Below, one piece after another: positions 1 through 7,158 of a stretch of 33,700 bases of DNA (position 1 is the stretch's first letter; the number at the start of each line of letters is the position of its first letter). The notes below the pieces were generated by a model that did not search any database, was not told where the DNA came from, and saw only the letters and a program-made list of their open reading frames with translations. The position numbers and the translations under genes were made by a program. The stretch spans positions 1-33,700 of the forward strand of contig DBBK01000012.1 in the NCBI GenBank assembly GCA_002292165.1, read 5' to 3'. This stretch comes from Brevundimonas sp. UBA986 (GTDB taxonomy: Bacteria; Pseudomonadota; Alphaproteobacteria; Caulobacterales; Caulobacteraceae).

Positions 1-413
1 ATCCCCGCGCCCGGACCCAGCGTCCCGGGCGCGCCCGGCAAGGGGATCAGTATGCCGCCCGCCAGTCCGGCCTCCTCGGCCTCGTTCAGGATCTGCGACG
101 GGCCGTAGTGGGTCGTGGTTTCGAAAATCACCGGATCGTACCGCGCCGCCCGGACGTGACCGACCAGTGGATCGTGCATGTCGTACATCCGCTCGGTGTA
201 GTACTCGATCCAGTCCGACCGCATGGTCGACATGGCCGGGTCGCCCCGCGCCTCCATCCGGTCATAGGTCACCATGTCCAGAAAGGCGTAGTTGACCTGG
301 TCCAGCCCCATCCGGGCCAGACCTCGGGTCAGGACGCCCCAGCGCCGATCCGGATCGCGTTCAGACAGCAGTCCGGCGAAATGGTCCCCGAGCGAAAGGT
401 CTCTGTTCGGCAT
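1..413 (-). CDS. LuxR-family quorum-sensing regulator, N-terminal autoinducer-binding domain (truncated by window edge)
   Basis: The reading frame runs from ATG at 413 (minus strand) to the window edge without a stop, giving 137 residues that begin MPNRDLSLGDHFAG. W68, Y72, D81 and P82 have the spacing of the TraR/LuxR ligand-pocket residues (TraR W57, Y61, D70, P71), so this is very probably an acyl-homoserine-lactone binding domain. The aromatic position near residue 96-97 is Phe (VIFE) where Trp is usual. The C-terminal DNA-binding HTH would lie outside the window. A perfect palindrome GTTGATCAAC at 452-461, 39 nt before the start codon, is a possible operator. A terminator separates the gene from the XRE gene upstream, so it probably has its own promoter. 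No luxI-type synthase is visible, so solo status cannot be judged. Confidence 0.8.
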   Translation of the reverse strand, partial: MPNRDLSLGDHFAGLLSERDPDRRWGVLTRGLARMGLDQVNYAFLDMVTYDRMEARGDPAMSTMRSDWIEYYTERMYDMHDPLVGHVRAARYDPVIFETTTHYGPSQILNEAEEAGLAGGILIPLPGAPGTLGPGAG

Positions 414-475
414 GATTGATCCCCACGCCTCACCCTGACCCACACCCGAAGGTTGATCAACGCTCCAGATATGAC

Positions 476-501
476 AAAAACGGGTATTTTCCGCCCACCC
501 G
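476..501 (-). terminator. Rho-independent terminator after the XRE gene
   Basis: Read on the minus strand, CGGGT and ACCCG form a 5-bp stem around an 11-nt loop and are followed immediately by TTTTT. It lies 4 nt beyond the stop of the XRE gene and before the LuxR-type gene. The short stem makes it a modest terminator. Confidence 0.5.
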
Positions 502-504
502 CAG

Positions 505-714
505 TCAGTCCGTCAGATAGAACAGGGCCTCGACCGTGGTGCCGAGCGCCTTGGCCAGGCTGAGCGCCAGCAGGGTCGAGGGGATGAAGACCCCGTTCTC
601 GACCGTGTTGATGGTCTTCCTCGACACCCCGGCGCGGTCGGCCAGTTCGGCCTGGGTCAGCCCCGCCTCCGTCCTGACCGCCTTCAACCTGGAGCCCAGA
701 CGCGGATCACCCAT
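505..714 (-). CDS. Small XRE-family transcriptional regulator
   Basis: This 69-residue protein is essentially one Cro/C1-type helix-turn-helix, spanning about residues 7-61. The recognition region reads LTQAELADRAGVSRKTINTV and is followed by the usual ENG segment and a FYLTD ending. Stand-alone proteins of this size and sequence are typically dimeric DNA-binding repressors or activators. The start overlaps the end of the upstream membrane-protein gene by 8 bp, so the two are cotranscribed and probably translationally coupled. The tandem 20-bp repeat over the promoter of the pair is the obvious candidate target, implying autoregulation. It has no effector-binding domain of its own, so the neighbouring membrane protein may be the regulated or sensing partner (inference). 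Confidence 0.9.
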   Translation of the reverse strand: MGDPRLGSRLKAVRTEAGLTQAELADRAGVSRKTINTVENGVFIPSTLLALSLAKALGTTVEALFYLTD

Positions 715-1396
715 CGTTGCGGCCGGCTTCGCGGAACAGCCAGGCGAAGCGCAGGCCCGCCGCGGCGCCCGCCGCCGCCAGGGCGAGGATCAGGCTCACC
801 ACGCCGATCTCGGCGCGCCACAGGCCCAGCCCCAGCGACAGGGTCGTGCCGGCCAGCAGGACGAAGAAGGCCAGGGTCATCGCCCGCGCCCTCAGCGACT
901 GGGTCAGTTCGTCCTCGAGGAAGCGTTTGTTCTTCAGCGAGGCGCCGTCCCAGCCCATGACCAGCAGAGCCGTGACCCAGGCATAGAGGACCGGCACGGC
1001 CAGCCGCACATAATCGACCCACCGATGCTCGCCCGCGACGACATGATCCAGCGCGCCGAACGCCTGGGCCAGGAACAGCAGCGACAGGGCCGGAAAGATC
1101 GCCAGCTGCCGGGCCCGTTGCGCCTGCAGCCGGTCGCGCTTGCCGGGTTCGGCCGGGTCGACGCGCCAGCGCGGACCGCCGGGCCTGTAGAACCAGGCGC
1201 AGATTCCGCCCGCCGCCACGAAGGCCGCGCCCATGCCCGCGATCACCCCCGCGGTCGTGGCCGTATCGCCGGTCTTGTCCGCCCCCCAGGCGAAGCCGAA
1301 GGCGCACATCGCCGCCCCGACCGCCGTCAGCGCCACCAGCAGGACGAACTTCGCCCGGCTGGTCCGTTCCGTTGTTTTCCTGTTGTCCGCCATCAT
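707..1396 (-). CDS. Multi-pass membrane protein of unknown function, paired with the XRE regulator
   Basis: The 229-residue product starts MMADNRKTTERTSRAKF; the second ATG at 1393 is equally possible. It has about six hydrophobic segments arranged in pairs: roughly residues 17-39 and 44-69, a charged loop (RWRVDPAEPGKRDRLQAQ), residues 92-115 and 127-150, a charged loop (LKNKRFLEDELTQSLRAR), then residues 173-192 and 197-220. I see no catalytic motif or ligand signature. Small integral membrane proteins encoded directly upstream of a short XRE regulator are a recurrent bacterial arrangement, but I cannot assign a family with certainty. It is the first gene of a two-gene operon whose promoter carries tandem repeats. 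Confidence 0.8.
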   Translation of the reverse strand: MMADNRKTTERTSRAKFVLLVALTAVGAAMCAFGFAWGADKTGDTATTAGVIAGMGAAFVAAGGICAWFYRPGGPRWRVDPAEPGKRDRLQAQRARQLAIFPALSLLFLAQAFGALDHVVAGEHRWVDYVRLAVPVLYAWVTALLVMGWDGASLKNKRFLEDELTQSLRARAMTLAFFVLLAGTTLSLGLGLWRAEIGVVSLILALAAAGAAAGLRFAWLFREAGRNDG

Positions 1397-1415
1397 TGAT
1401 CGGCTCCCGAGCCTG

Positions 1416-1455
1416 ATGTCACCTTCGGGTTACACATATCACCTATGGGTTACAC
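1416..1455. promoter_or_regulatory. Tandem 20-bp operator-like repeat over the membrane protein/XRE promoter
   Basis: Two adjacent copies, ATGTCACCTTCGGGTTACAC (1416-1435) and ATATCACCTATGGGTTACAC (1436-1455), match at 17 of 20 positions. Each contains an imperfect dyad, TCACC-N4-GGGTTA. The 20-bp period places the copies about two helical turns apart, on the same DNA face. They cover the spacer, the -10 and the predicted transcription start of the minus-strand promoter, as expected for repression by the XRE protein of the operon. Confidence 0.5.
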
Positions 1456-1463
1456 GCCGTCAA
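1435..1463 (-). promoter_or_regulatory. Predicted promoter of the membrane protein/XRE operon
   Basis: On the minus strand TTGACG (1463-1458) is followed after 17 nt by GATATG (1440-1435). The -35 matches the alphaproteobacterial housekeeping type well, but the -10 is weak. Transcription would begin near 1428, about 32 nt before the start codon. Confidence 0.4.
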
Positions 1464-1538
1464 GTGACCCATCCAGGCCCGCTTCCCTTTCGCGGCGGCG
1501 AAGCTAGGGTGGCTCCGCTTTCGGGGATCCCATCACAC

Positions 1539-4244
1539 ATGCCGTCTTTCTCGCGCCGTCTCGTTCCGGCCGGCCTCGCCGCCGTTCTCGCCGCCACCAC
1601 CGTCCTGGGCGCCGCCCCTGCCCTGTCGCACCCGATCCAGACGGCGCCCGCTCCGGCCTCCGTCCCGCTGATCCCCGGCGCCGACTACGATTCCAGCGTC
1701 CCGTCCGTCGCCCAGGTGCTCGGTTACGACAGCGGCGCCCGGATCAGCCGCGCGGCCGACGTGCGCCGCTATTTCGAGGCCCTGCGCGCCGCCGCCCCCG
1801 ACCGCGTCGCCATGGGCGACTACGCCACCACCCACGAGGGCCGCCCGGTGTTCTGGGCCGCCGTCGGCTCGGCCGCCAACATCGCCCGCCTGGACCAGAT
1901 CAAGGCCAACTCCCGGGCGCTCGCCGACGCCCGTGTCACCTCGCCCGAGCGCGCCCGCGCCATCATCGCCGACCAGCCGGTCATCGTCTGGCTGATGTAT
2001 TCGGTGCACGGCGACGAGATCAGCCCCGCCGACGCCGCCATGGCCGCCGCCCGCCATCTGCTGGCCTCGCGCGACCCGGCGGTCCAACAATGGCTGGCCA
2101 ACACCGTCGTGGTCTTCGTGCCCACCCAGAACCCCGACGGGCGCGAGCGCTTCCTGAACTCCAACGCCTCTGGCTTCGGCACCGAGCCCAACCCCGATCC
2201 CCTCTCGGCCGAGCGTGACCAGATCTGGCCCGGCGGCCGTTACAACCACGATCTCTTCGACCTGAACCGCGACTGGTTCATCCAGACCCAGCCCGAGACG
2301 CGCGGCCAGGCCGCCGCCGTGCGCGACTGGCGCCCGCAGGTCCTGGTCGACGCCCATGAGATGGGCACCGACGACACCTTCTTCTTCCCGCCCGAGGCCC
2401 AGCCGCTGAACCCGTGGATCTATCCGGCGACGCTGGAGAGCCGCGAGCTGATCGGCCGCAACACCGCCCGTCGCTTCGACCAGAACGGCATCCCCTACTT
2501 CAACCGCCAGGTCTATGACGCCTTCTATCCGGGCTATGGCGACGGCTGGCCGGGCTATCTCGGCGCCATCTCCATGACCTATGAACAGGGCTCGGCCCGG
2601 GGTCTGGCGGCGCGCCGGTCGTCGGGCGAGATCCTGACCTACCGTGACACCGTCCGGAACCACTTCGTCGCCTCCCTCTCGACCATCGAGGCGGCCTCGA
2701 CGAACCACGACCGGCTGCTCAACAACTTCTACGCCTACGGCGCCGACGGCGTCGGCGGACGCGGCGCCTATGTCCTGTCGCGCTCCAGCTGGGACCCGGG
2801 TGAGGCCGACCGCCTCGCCGGGCTGCTGGTCGCCTCGGGCGTCGAGGTCGGCAAGGCCGAGGCCGGCTTCACCGCCTGCGGCAAGTCCTATCCGGGCGGC
2901 TCCTATGTCGTGAACCTCAGCCAGCCCCAGCGTCGCATGGCCGAGGTGCTGCTGACGAAGGACGTCGCCGTCCCCGCCGACTTCCTGGCCGAACAGGAGC
3001 GCCGTCGCGCGCGCGGTCTGGGCGACGAGATCTATGACGTCACCGCCTGGTCCCTGCCCCTGATGTTCAACACGCCCGCCGACCGCTGCGCCTCGGCGCC
3101 GAGCGTCAGCGTCACGGCCGCCACCACCGACAAGGTCACGCCGCGGGGCATCGCCGACGCCGACGCCGCCTACGGCTTCCTCGTCGCCCCGGGCTTCGGC
3201 GCGACCCAGCTGATGGCCTCGGCCCTGCGTCAGGGCGTGGCCATGCGCACCATGGACAAGCCCTTCACCCACGCCGGTCGCCGCTGGCCCACCGGGACGC
3301 TGGTCATTCCCCGCGCCGGCAACGCCGCCGACCTGACCGCGAAGATGACTGGCTGGGCGGCCATGACCGGCGCCGAGGTCGTGGGCGCGGCCGAGAGCTG
3401 GAACTCCGACGGCCCCAGCTTCGGCTCGGGCGACGCCGTGGCCCTGCGCGCCCCGCGCATCGCCCTGGCCTGGGACGACCCGGCCGACCCCACCGCCGTC
3501 GGCGCCACCCGCTATGTGCTGGAGCGCGAGTTCGGCTATCCGGTCACCGTGGTCCGCACCTCCAACCTCGGCTCGGCCGACCTCTCGGCCTTCCAGGTGA
3601 TCGTCCTGCCCCAGGGCGGCGGCTACAAGGGCGTCCTCGGCGAGGGCGGCGCCAAACATCTGAAGGAATGGGTCGACAACGGCGGCACCCTGATCGGCCT
3701 GGGCTCGGCGACCCGCTTCCTGACCGACCCCGCATCCGACATGCTGGCCTCGCGCCGCGAGAACGCCGCCGAAGCCGGCGACGGTTCCGGCGCCTCCGAC
3801 AAGGCCCGGGTCGACGGCCAGCGGATCGCCAGTCTCTCGGACTATGAGAAGCAGGTCGGCGACAGCCAGCACGGCCCGGCCTCGGTCGCCGGCGTCCTGG
3901 CCCGCGCCGACGTCGATCCCGACCACTGGCTCTCGGCCGGGACCGCGCCGTCGCTGAACGTGCTGGTTCAGGGCGGCGACATCTACACCCCGCTCAAGGT
4001 CGGCGAAGGGACCAATGTCGCCCGCTTCGCCTCGGCCGACGATCTGCTCATGTCCGGCCAGCTCTGGGCCCAGAACCGCGCCCAGCTGGCGTTCAAGCCC
4101 GCGATCATGGCGGCTTCCTCTGGCCGGGGCTGGATCATCGGCTTCGCCCAGGACCCGACCTTCCGCGGCTATATGGACGGAATGAAGGTCATCTTCGCCA
4201 ACGCCGTCTTCCGCAGCCCGGCCCACGCCAGTCCGAACTGGTAG
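1539..4244 (+). CDS. Secreted M14-family zinc carboxypeptidase with C-terminal amidotransferase-like domain
   Basis: I start this 901-residue protein at ATG 1539 because a signal peptide follows at once: positive SFSRRL, a hydrophobic stretch to about residue 24, and APALS before likely cleavage near residue 30. The reading frame is open further upstream, but that part runs through the neighbouring promoter. Carboxypeptidase landmarks are in order: H157-G-D-E160 (HxxE zinc ligands), N243-R244 in DLNRDWF, zinc ligand H273 in DAHEMG, and the presumed catalytic E349 in MTYEQG. Beyond about residue 640 a second domain (ALAWDDP, then VIVLPQGGGYKG and a GGTLIGLGSATRF segment) resembles a class I glutamine amidotransferase fold but shows no clear catalytic Cys. 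It probably trims peptides in the periplasm or outside the cell. Its substrate is unknown and it stands alone, with no evident operon. Confidence 0.9.
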   Translation: MPSFSRRLVPAGLAAVLAATTVLGAAPALSHPIQTAPAPASVPLIPGADYDSSVPSVAQVLGYDSGARISRAADVRRYFEALRAAAPDRVAMGDYATTHEGRPVFWAAVGSAANIARLDQIKANSRALADARVTSPERARAIIADQPVIVWLMYSVHGDEISPADAAMAAARHLLASRDPAVQQWLANTVVVFVPTQNPDGRERFLNSNASGFGTEPNPDPLSAERDQIWPGGRYNHDLFDLNRDWFIQTQPETRGQAAAVRDWRPQVLVDAHEMGTDDTFFFPPEAQPLNPWIYPATLESRELIGRNTARRFDQNGIPYFNRQVYDAFYPGYGDGWPGYLGAISMTYEQGSARGLAARRSSGEILTYRDTVRNHFVASLSTIEAASTNHDRLLNNFYAYGADGVGGRGAYVLSRSSWDPGEADRLAGLLVASGVEVGKAEAGFTACGKSYPGGSYVVNLSQPQRRMAEVLLTKDVAVPADFLAEQERRRARGLGDEIYDVTAWSLPLMFNTPADRCASAPSVSVTAATTDKVTPRGIADADAAYGFLVAPGFGATQLMASALRQGVAMRTMDKPFTHAGRRWPTGTLVIPRAGNAADLTAKMTGWAAMTGAEVVGAAESWNSDGPSFGSGDAVALRAPRIALAWDDPADPTAVGATRYVLEREFGYPVTVVRTSNLGSADLSAFQVIVLPQGGGYKGVLGEGGAKHLKEWVDNGGTLIGLGSATRFLTDPASDMLASRRENAAEAGDGSGASDKARVDGQRIASLSDYEKQVGDSQHGPASVAGVLARADVDPDHWLSAGTAPSLNVLVQGGDIYTPLKVGEGTNVARFASADDLLMSGQLWAQNRAQLAFKPAIMAASSGRGWIIGFAQDPTFRGYMDGMKVIFANAVFRSPAHASPNW

Positions 4245-4262
4245 GGGCCGGGCCGGAAGGCC

Positions 4263-5261
4263 TCAGCGGTTCACGTCCACCACTGTCCGGCCGCGCACCC
4301 TGCCCTGCAGGATGTCCGCCGCGACGCCCGGGACCTCGGCCAGACCGACCTCCGTGATGGTGCTCGCCAGCTTCGTCACATCCAGATCGGCCGCCAGTCG
4401 CCGCCAGGCCTCCAGCCGGACCTCGCGCGGCGCATTGACGCTGTCGATGCCCGCCAGGGTCACATTCCGCAGGATGAAGGGCGCGACCGATCCCGGCAGG
4501 TCCATGCCCTGGGCCAGACCGCAGGCGGCGACCGTTCCCCGATATTTTGTCTGGGCCAGAACATTCGCCAGAGTATGGCTGCCGACCGAGTCCACCGCAC
4601 CCGCCCAGCGCTCGGCCTGGATCGGCTTGCCCGGCTCCGACAGGGTCGCGCGGTCAATGACCTCTGCCGCCCCCAGAGCCTTCAGATAGTCAGCCTCTTC
4701 CAGCCGCCCGGTCGAGGCGACGACGCGGTAGCCCAGCTTCGACAGCAGGGCGATGGCGATCGACCCGACCCCGCCGTTGGCCCCGGTCACCAGCACATCG
4801 CCCTGATCGGGCGTCAGCCCGCCGTGCTCCAGCGCCAGCACACACAGCATGGCCGTATAGCCGGCCGTCCCGATGGCCATGGCCTCGCGCGTGGTGAAGG
4901 CCTCGGGCACGGGGATCAGCCAGTCGCTCGGCACGCGGGCCTTCTGCGCATAGCCGCCATGATGCGTCTGGCTCAGCGCCCAGCCGTTGACCAGAACCCG
5001 GTCGCCGACCTTGAACCGATCATCCTCCGAGGCCTCGACCACACCTGCCAGATCGATGCCCGGAATCAGCGGAAAGACCCCGATCACCGGCGCCCGCCCC
5101 GTGATCGCCAGCCCGTCCTTGTAGTTGATGGTCGACCACTCGACCGCGACGGTGACATCGCCCGCCATCAGGTCCGACGTCGGAAAATCGACGACCGCCG
5201 TCTGCAGTCCGCCCTCCCCCTTCGTGGTCAGCAGCGCCTTGAAATTCGCCTGTTCGCTCAT
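4263..5261 (-). CDS. acuI: AcuI/YhdH-family NADPH-dependent oxidoreductase (MDR superfamily)
   Basis: The 332-residue protein begins MSEQANFKALLTTKGEGG. This is the normal family start, although the frame stays open upstream. It has the GroES-like N-terminal fold with TINYKDGLAITG and PLIPGIDLAGVV, then a Rossmann nucleotide-binding domain with VTGANGGVGSIA and the DSVGSHTLA segment. These are typical of the YhdH/AcuI branch, which includes acrylyl-CoA reductase and quinone-oxidoreductase-like enzymes. No structural-zinc cysteine cluster is present, as expected for this branch. The gene is divergent from an HxlR-type regulator with a dyad between them, suggesting induction by electrophiles, quinones or acrylyl-type compounds. 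The family is certain, but the exact substrate and therefore the acuI name are not. Confidence 0.88.
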   Translation of the reverse strand: MSEQANFKALLTTKGEGGLQTAVVDFPTSDLMAGDVTVAVEWSTINYKDGLAITGRAPVIGVFPLIPGIDLAGVVEASEDDRFKVGDRVLVNGWALSQTHHGGYAQKARVPSDWLIPVPEAFTTREAMAIGTAGYTAMLCVLALEHGGLTPDQGDVLVTGANGGVGSIAIALLSKLGYRVVASTGRLEEADYLKALGAAEVIDRATLSEPGKPIQAERWAGAVDSVGSHTLANVLAQTKYRGTVAACGLAQGMDLPGSVAPFILRNVTLAGIDSVNAPREVRLEAWRRLAADLDVTKLASTITEVGLAEVPGVAADILQGRVRGRTVVDVNR

Positions 5262-5344
5262 CGGTCCGGTCCTTGTCTGGAGTGTCGATGAGGCCCAGAT
5301 CGGTCGGTGCGCCGATGATCGCAAGAAGGCACAATCATCACCGG

Positions 5345-5364
5345 TACTTACATTTATGGACGTA
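5345..5364. promoter_or_regulatory. Dyad operator, probable HxlR binding site
   Basis: TACTTACAT-TT-ATGGACGTA is an inverted repeat with 7 of 9 arm positions complementary. It resembles the TACTTAC/GTAAGTA-type dyads described for HxlR/DUF24 regulators. It ends 5 bp before the HxlR start codon and lies 84 bp upstream of the oxidoreductase start, so one dimer could control both divergent genes. Confidence 0.5.
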
Positions 5365-5369
5365 TAAAG

Positions 5370-5747
5370 ATGCGACCCAAACGGCTGGACGCGAAGAGCG
5401 GATGCGCTGTCGAAGTGACCCTGTCGGTCATCGGCGGGGTGTGGAAACCCTTGATCCTGTTCCACCTTCTGGAGAAGCGGCTGCGCTTCATGCAGCTGAC
5501 CCGGCGCATCCCGAATGCCACCCAGCGGATGCTGACGCTGCAGTTGCGCGAACTGGAGGCCGACGGCCTCGTCGCCCGCCATGTCTTCCCGCAGGTGCCG
5601 CCGCGCGTCGAATACGAACTGACCGACTATGGTCGCAGCCTGAAGCCCATCCTGCTGACCCTGCGCGAATGGGGCATGGCCTATCAGCGCGACCACGGCA
5701 TCCCGGTTTCGCAGGGCTACTGCGCGGCCGAAGCCGACGCCGCCTAG
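5370..5747 (+). CDS. HxlR-family (DUF24) transcriptional regulator, probable one-cysteine redox sensor
   Basis: The 125-residue protein is a single winged-helix domain: VIGGVWKPLILFHLLE, then the recognition region IPNATQRMLTLQLRELEADGL, and the wing VPPRVEYELTDYGRSL. C12 sits just before the first helix, the place of the redox-sensing Cys in YodB, HypR and QorR. A second Cys (C117 or nearby, GYCAAE) lies close to the C-terminus. The start at 5370 is set by the family N-terminus. No good ribosome-binding site precedes it and the operator-like dyad ends only 5 bp upstream, so leader length is short or absent. Its divergent partner is a quinone-oxidoreductase-like enzyme, the same pairing as QorR with its target. 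The last codon overlaps the convergent ogt stop at a shared CTAG. Confidence 0.9.
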   Translation: MRPKRLDAKSGCAVEVTLSVIGGVWKPLILFHLLEKRLRFMQLTRRIPNATQRMLTLQLRELEADGLVARHVFPQVPPRVEYELTDYGRSLKPILLTLREWGMAYQRDHGIPVSQGYCAAEADAA

Positions 5748-6274
5748 AGCAGCAGCGCGCCCTCGTGGCGCAACAGCCAGGTCTTGCGCTCCAGCCCGCC
5801 GCCGAAGCCGGTCATGGCCCCGTCGGCCCCGACCACCCGGTGGCAGGCCAGCACCAGGGCGATCGGATTTCGGTTCAGGGCCACCCCGGCGGCGCGCGCG
5901 GCCTCCGGCCCCGAACCGCCGGCCCGCTTGGCCATCTCGCCATAGCTGATCGTCTGGCCCGGCGGGATGTTCGTCAGTTCGACCCAGACCCGCGCCTGAA
6001 ACCCGCCCTCCCCGGTCGCCCCGTCCAGCGACCACGGGATCCGCTCCAGCGCCGACCGATCGCCGGCGAAATAGGCCACGAACGCCTCGGCCATCGTCGC
6101 CGGAACCGGCGCCTCGATCAGGTCTGCGCCCGGATATTCGCGCGCCATCGTTGCCGCCACGCTGTCGCCCTTCCCATCGAAGCTCAGCGCCCGCAGCGCT
6201 CCGGCCTCGTCGAAGGCGATGGCCAGGGGCTGGATCGGGCTGTCGATCACGGCGCGATAGAAGGTCAGGCTCAT
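5744..6274 (-). CDS. ogt: Methylated-DNA--[protein]-cysteine S-methyltransferase (Ogt/AGT)
   Basis: This 176-residue suicide DNA-repair protein transfers alkyl groups from O6-alkylguanine to its own cysteine. The C-terminal domain shows the family signature FQARVWVELTNIPPGQTISYGEMA, the arginine-finger region AARAAGVALNRNP, and the active-site segment LVLACHRVVGADG with acceptor C144, followed by TGFGGGLERKTWLL. The residue before the acceptor Cys is Ala (ACHR) where the family usually has Pro (PCHR). The N-terminal half is a normal, poorly conserved AGT N-domain. Its start overlaps the stop of the upstream PEP mutase-family gene by one base (TGATG), so translation is coupled. The stop is shared with the convergent HxlR gene. 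Confidence 0.93.
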   Translation of the reverse strand: MSLTFYRAVIDSPIQPLAIAFDEAGALRALSFDGKGDSVAATMAREYPGADLIEAPVPATMAEAFVAYFAGDRSALERIPWSLDGATGEGGFQARVWVELTNIPPGQTISYGEMAKRAGGSGPEAARAAGVALNRNPIALVLACHRVVGADGAMTGFGGGLERKTWLLRHEGALLL

Positions 6275-7062
6275 CAGCGGCTCATCAGGGCGTTCAACGC
6301 CCCATAGTCCATCGCCGCCTCGACCTGGGGCCCCGACAGTCCGTCGGCCAGAAACGCCCGCGTCAGCCGGTCGGCGGTCCCATAGGCCGCCGCCGACATG
6401 TTCGACCCGGCGCTGAGCCTGCGCACCCCCATGGCCTCCAACGCCGCCGCCCCCGGCAGGGCCGCCCGCGCCAGCAGGTTCAGCGGCAGGCCGAACCCGA
6501 CCAGTTCACGGATGGTCGGCTCGTCCGTTACGCCCGGCATGAACAGGCCGTCGGCGCCCGCTTCACGGAACAGGGCCGTGCGCCGCGCCGCCTCTTCCAG
6601 CCGCCCTTCGACCGGCCCGATCCCTCTCAGCCACAGGTCGCAGCGGGCATTGATGAACAGGTCGGGTCCCACCACCGCCCGGATGGCCGCGATCTTCTCG
6701 GCCAGCAGTTCCGCCAGCCCGGCCCCGTCCTCGATATTGATGCCCTGGGCGCCCGTCTCGACCACCCGGCGGATGAAGCCCGCCGCCTCGGCCGGATCGT
6801 CGGAAAAGCCCGCCTCGCAGTCGGCGCTGACCGGCACGCCCGCCACCCGCACGATCCGCGCCAGCGCCGCCAGCAGCTCGCCCTCGGGCGGCGCCGCCTC
6901 CCCTTCCGCCCCGTCCGGCCAGCCCAGCGCCCAGGCCACGCCCGCGCTGGTCGTCGCCACCGCCTTCGCCCCCGCCGCTCGCGCCACCACGGCGCTGGCC
7001 GCGTCCCAGGCATTGGGCAGGATCAGCAGGCCCGAGGCATGCAGGTCGCGGAATTGGGTCAT
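6274..7062 (-). CDS. Isocitrate lyase/phosphoenolpyruvate mutase-family enzyme
   Basis: The 262-residue protein is a compact TIM-barrel of the PEP mutase/isocitrate lyase superfamily. It shows LILPNAWDAASA near the N-terminus, the strand and loop TTSAGVAWALGW, the metal-binding region PVSADCEAGF, the GINIEDG strand and the INARCD strand. The KKCGH catalytic motif of true isocitrate lyase is absent, so it is one of the shorter family members that cleave or form bonds in small oxoacids (oxaloacetate decarboxylase, carboxyphosphonoenolpyruvate mutase and relatives). The substrate cannot be read from sequence. A Shine-Dalgarno GGAGA lies upstream. It is the first gene of a two-gene unit with ogt, an association with no obvious biochemical reason. 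Confidence 0.85.
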   Translation of the reverse strand: MTQFRDLHASGLLILPNAWDAASAVVARAAGAKAVATTSAGVAWALGWPDGAEGEAAPPEGELLAALARIVRVAGVPVSADCEAGFSDDPAEAAGFIRRVVETGAQGINIEDGAGLAELLAEKIAAIRAVVGPDLFINARCDLWLRGIGPVEGRLEEAARRTALFREAGADGLFMPGVTDEPTIRELVGFGLPLNLLARAALPGAAALEAMGVRRLSAGSNMSAAAYGTADRLTRAFLADGLSGPQVEAAMDYGALNALMSR

Positions 7063-7158
7063 GACGGGTCTCCGTGTTGGGGGGAGAAACTAGGCTCGGG
7101 TCGGGTCGACGTCTCGCGGTTTTCGGACGCGAACGAGGGATGCTGACAAAAGCCGTCG

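Noticed and set aside
1533..4226. 897-codon open frame antisense to the M14 peptidase
   Set aside because: It lies wholly antisense to a convincing secreted peptidase. The product is Gly/Val/Asp-rich with no domain, as expected for the opposite strand of GC-rich genes.
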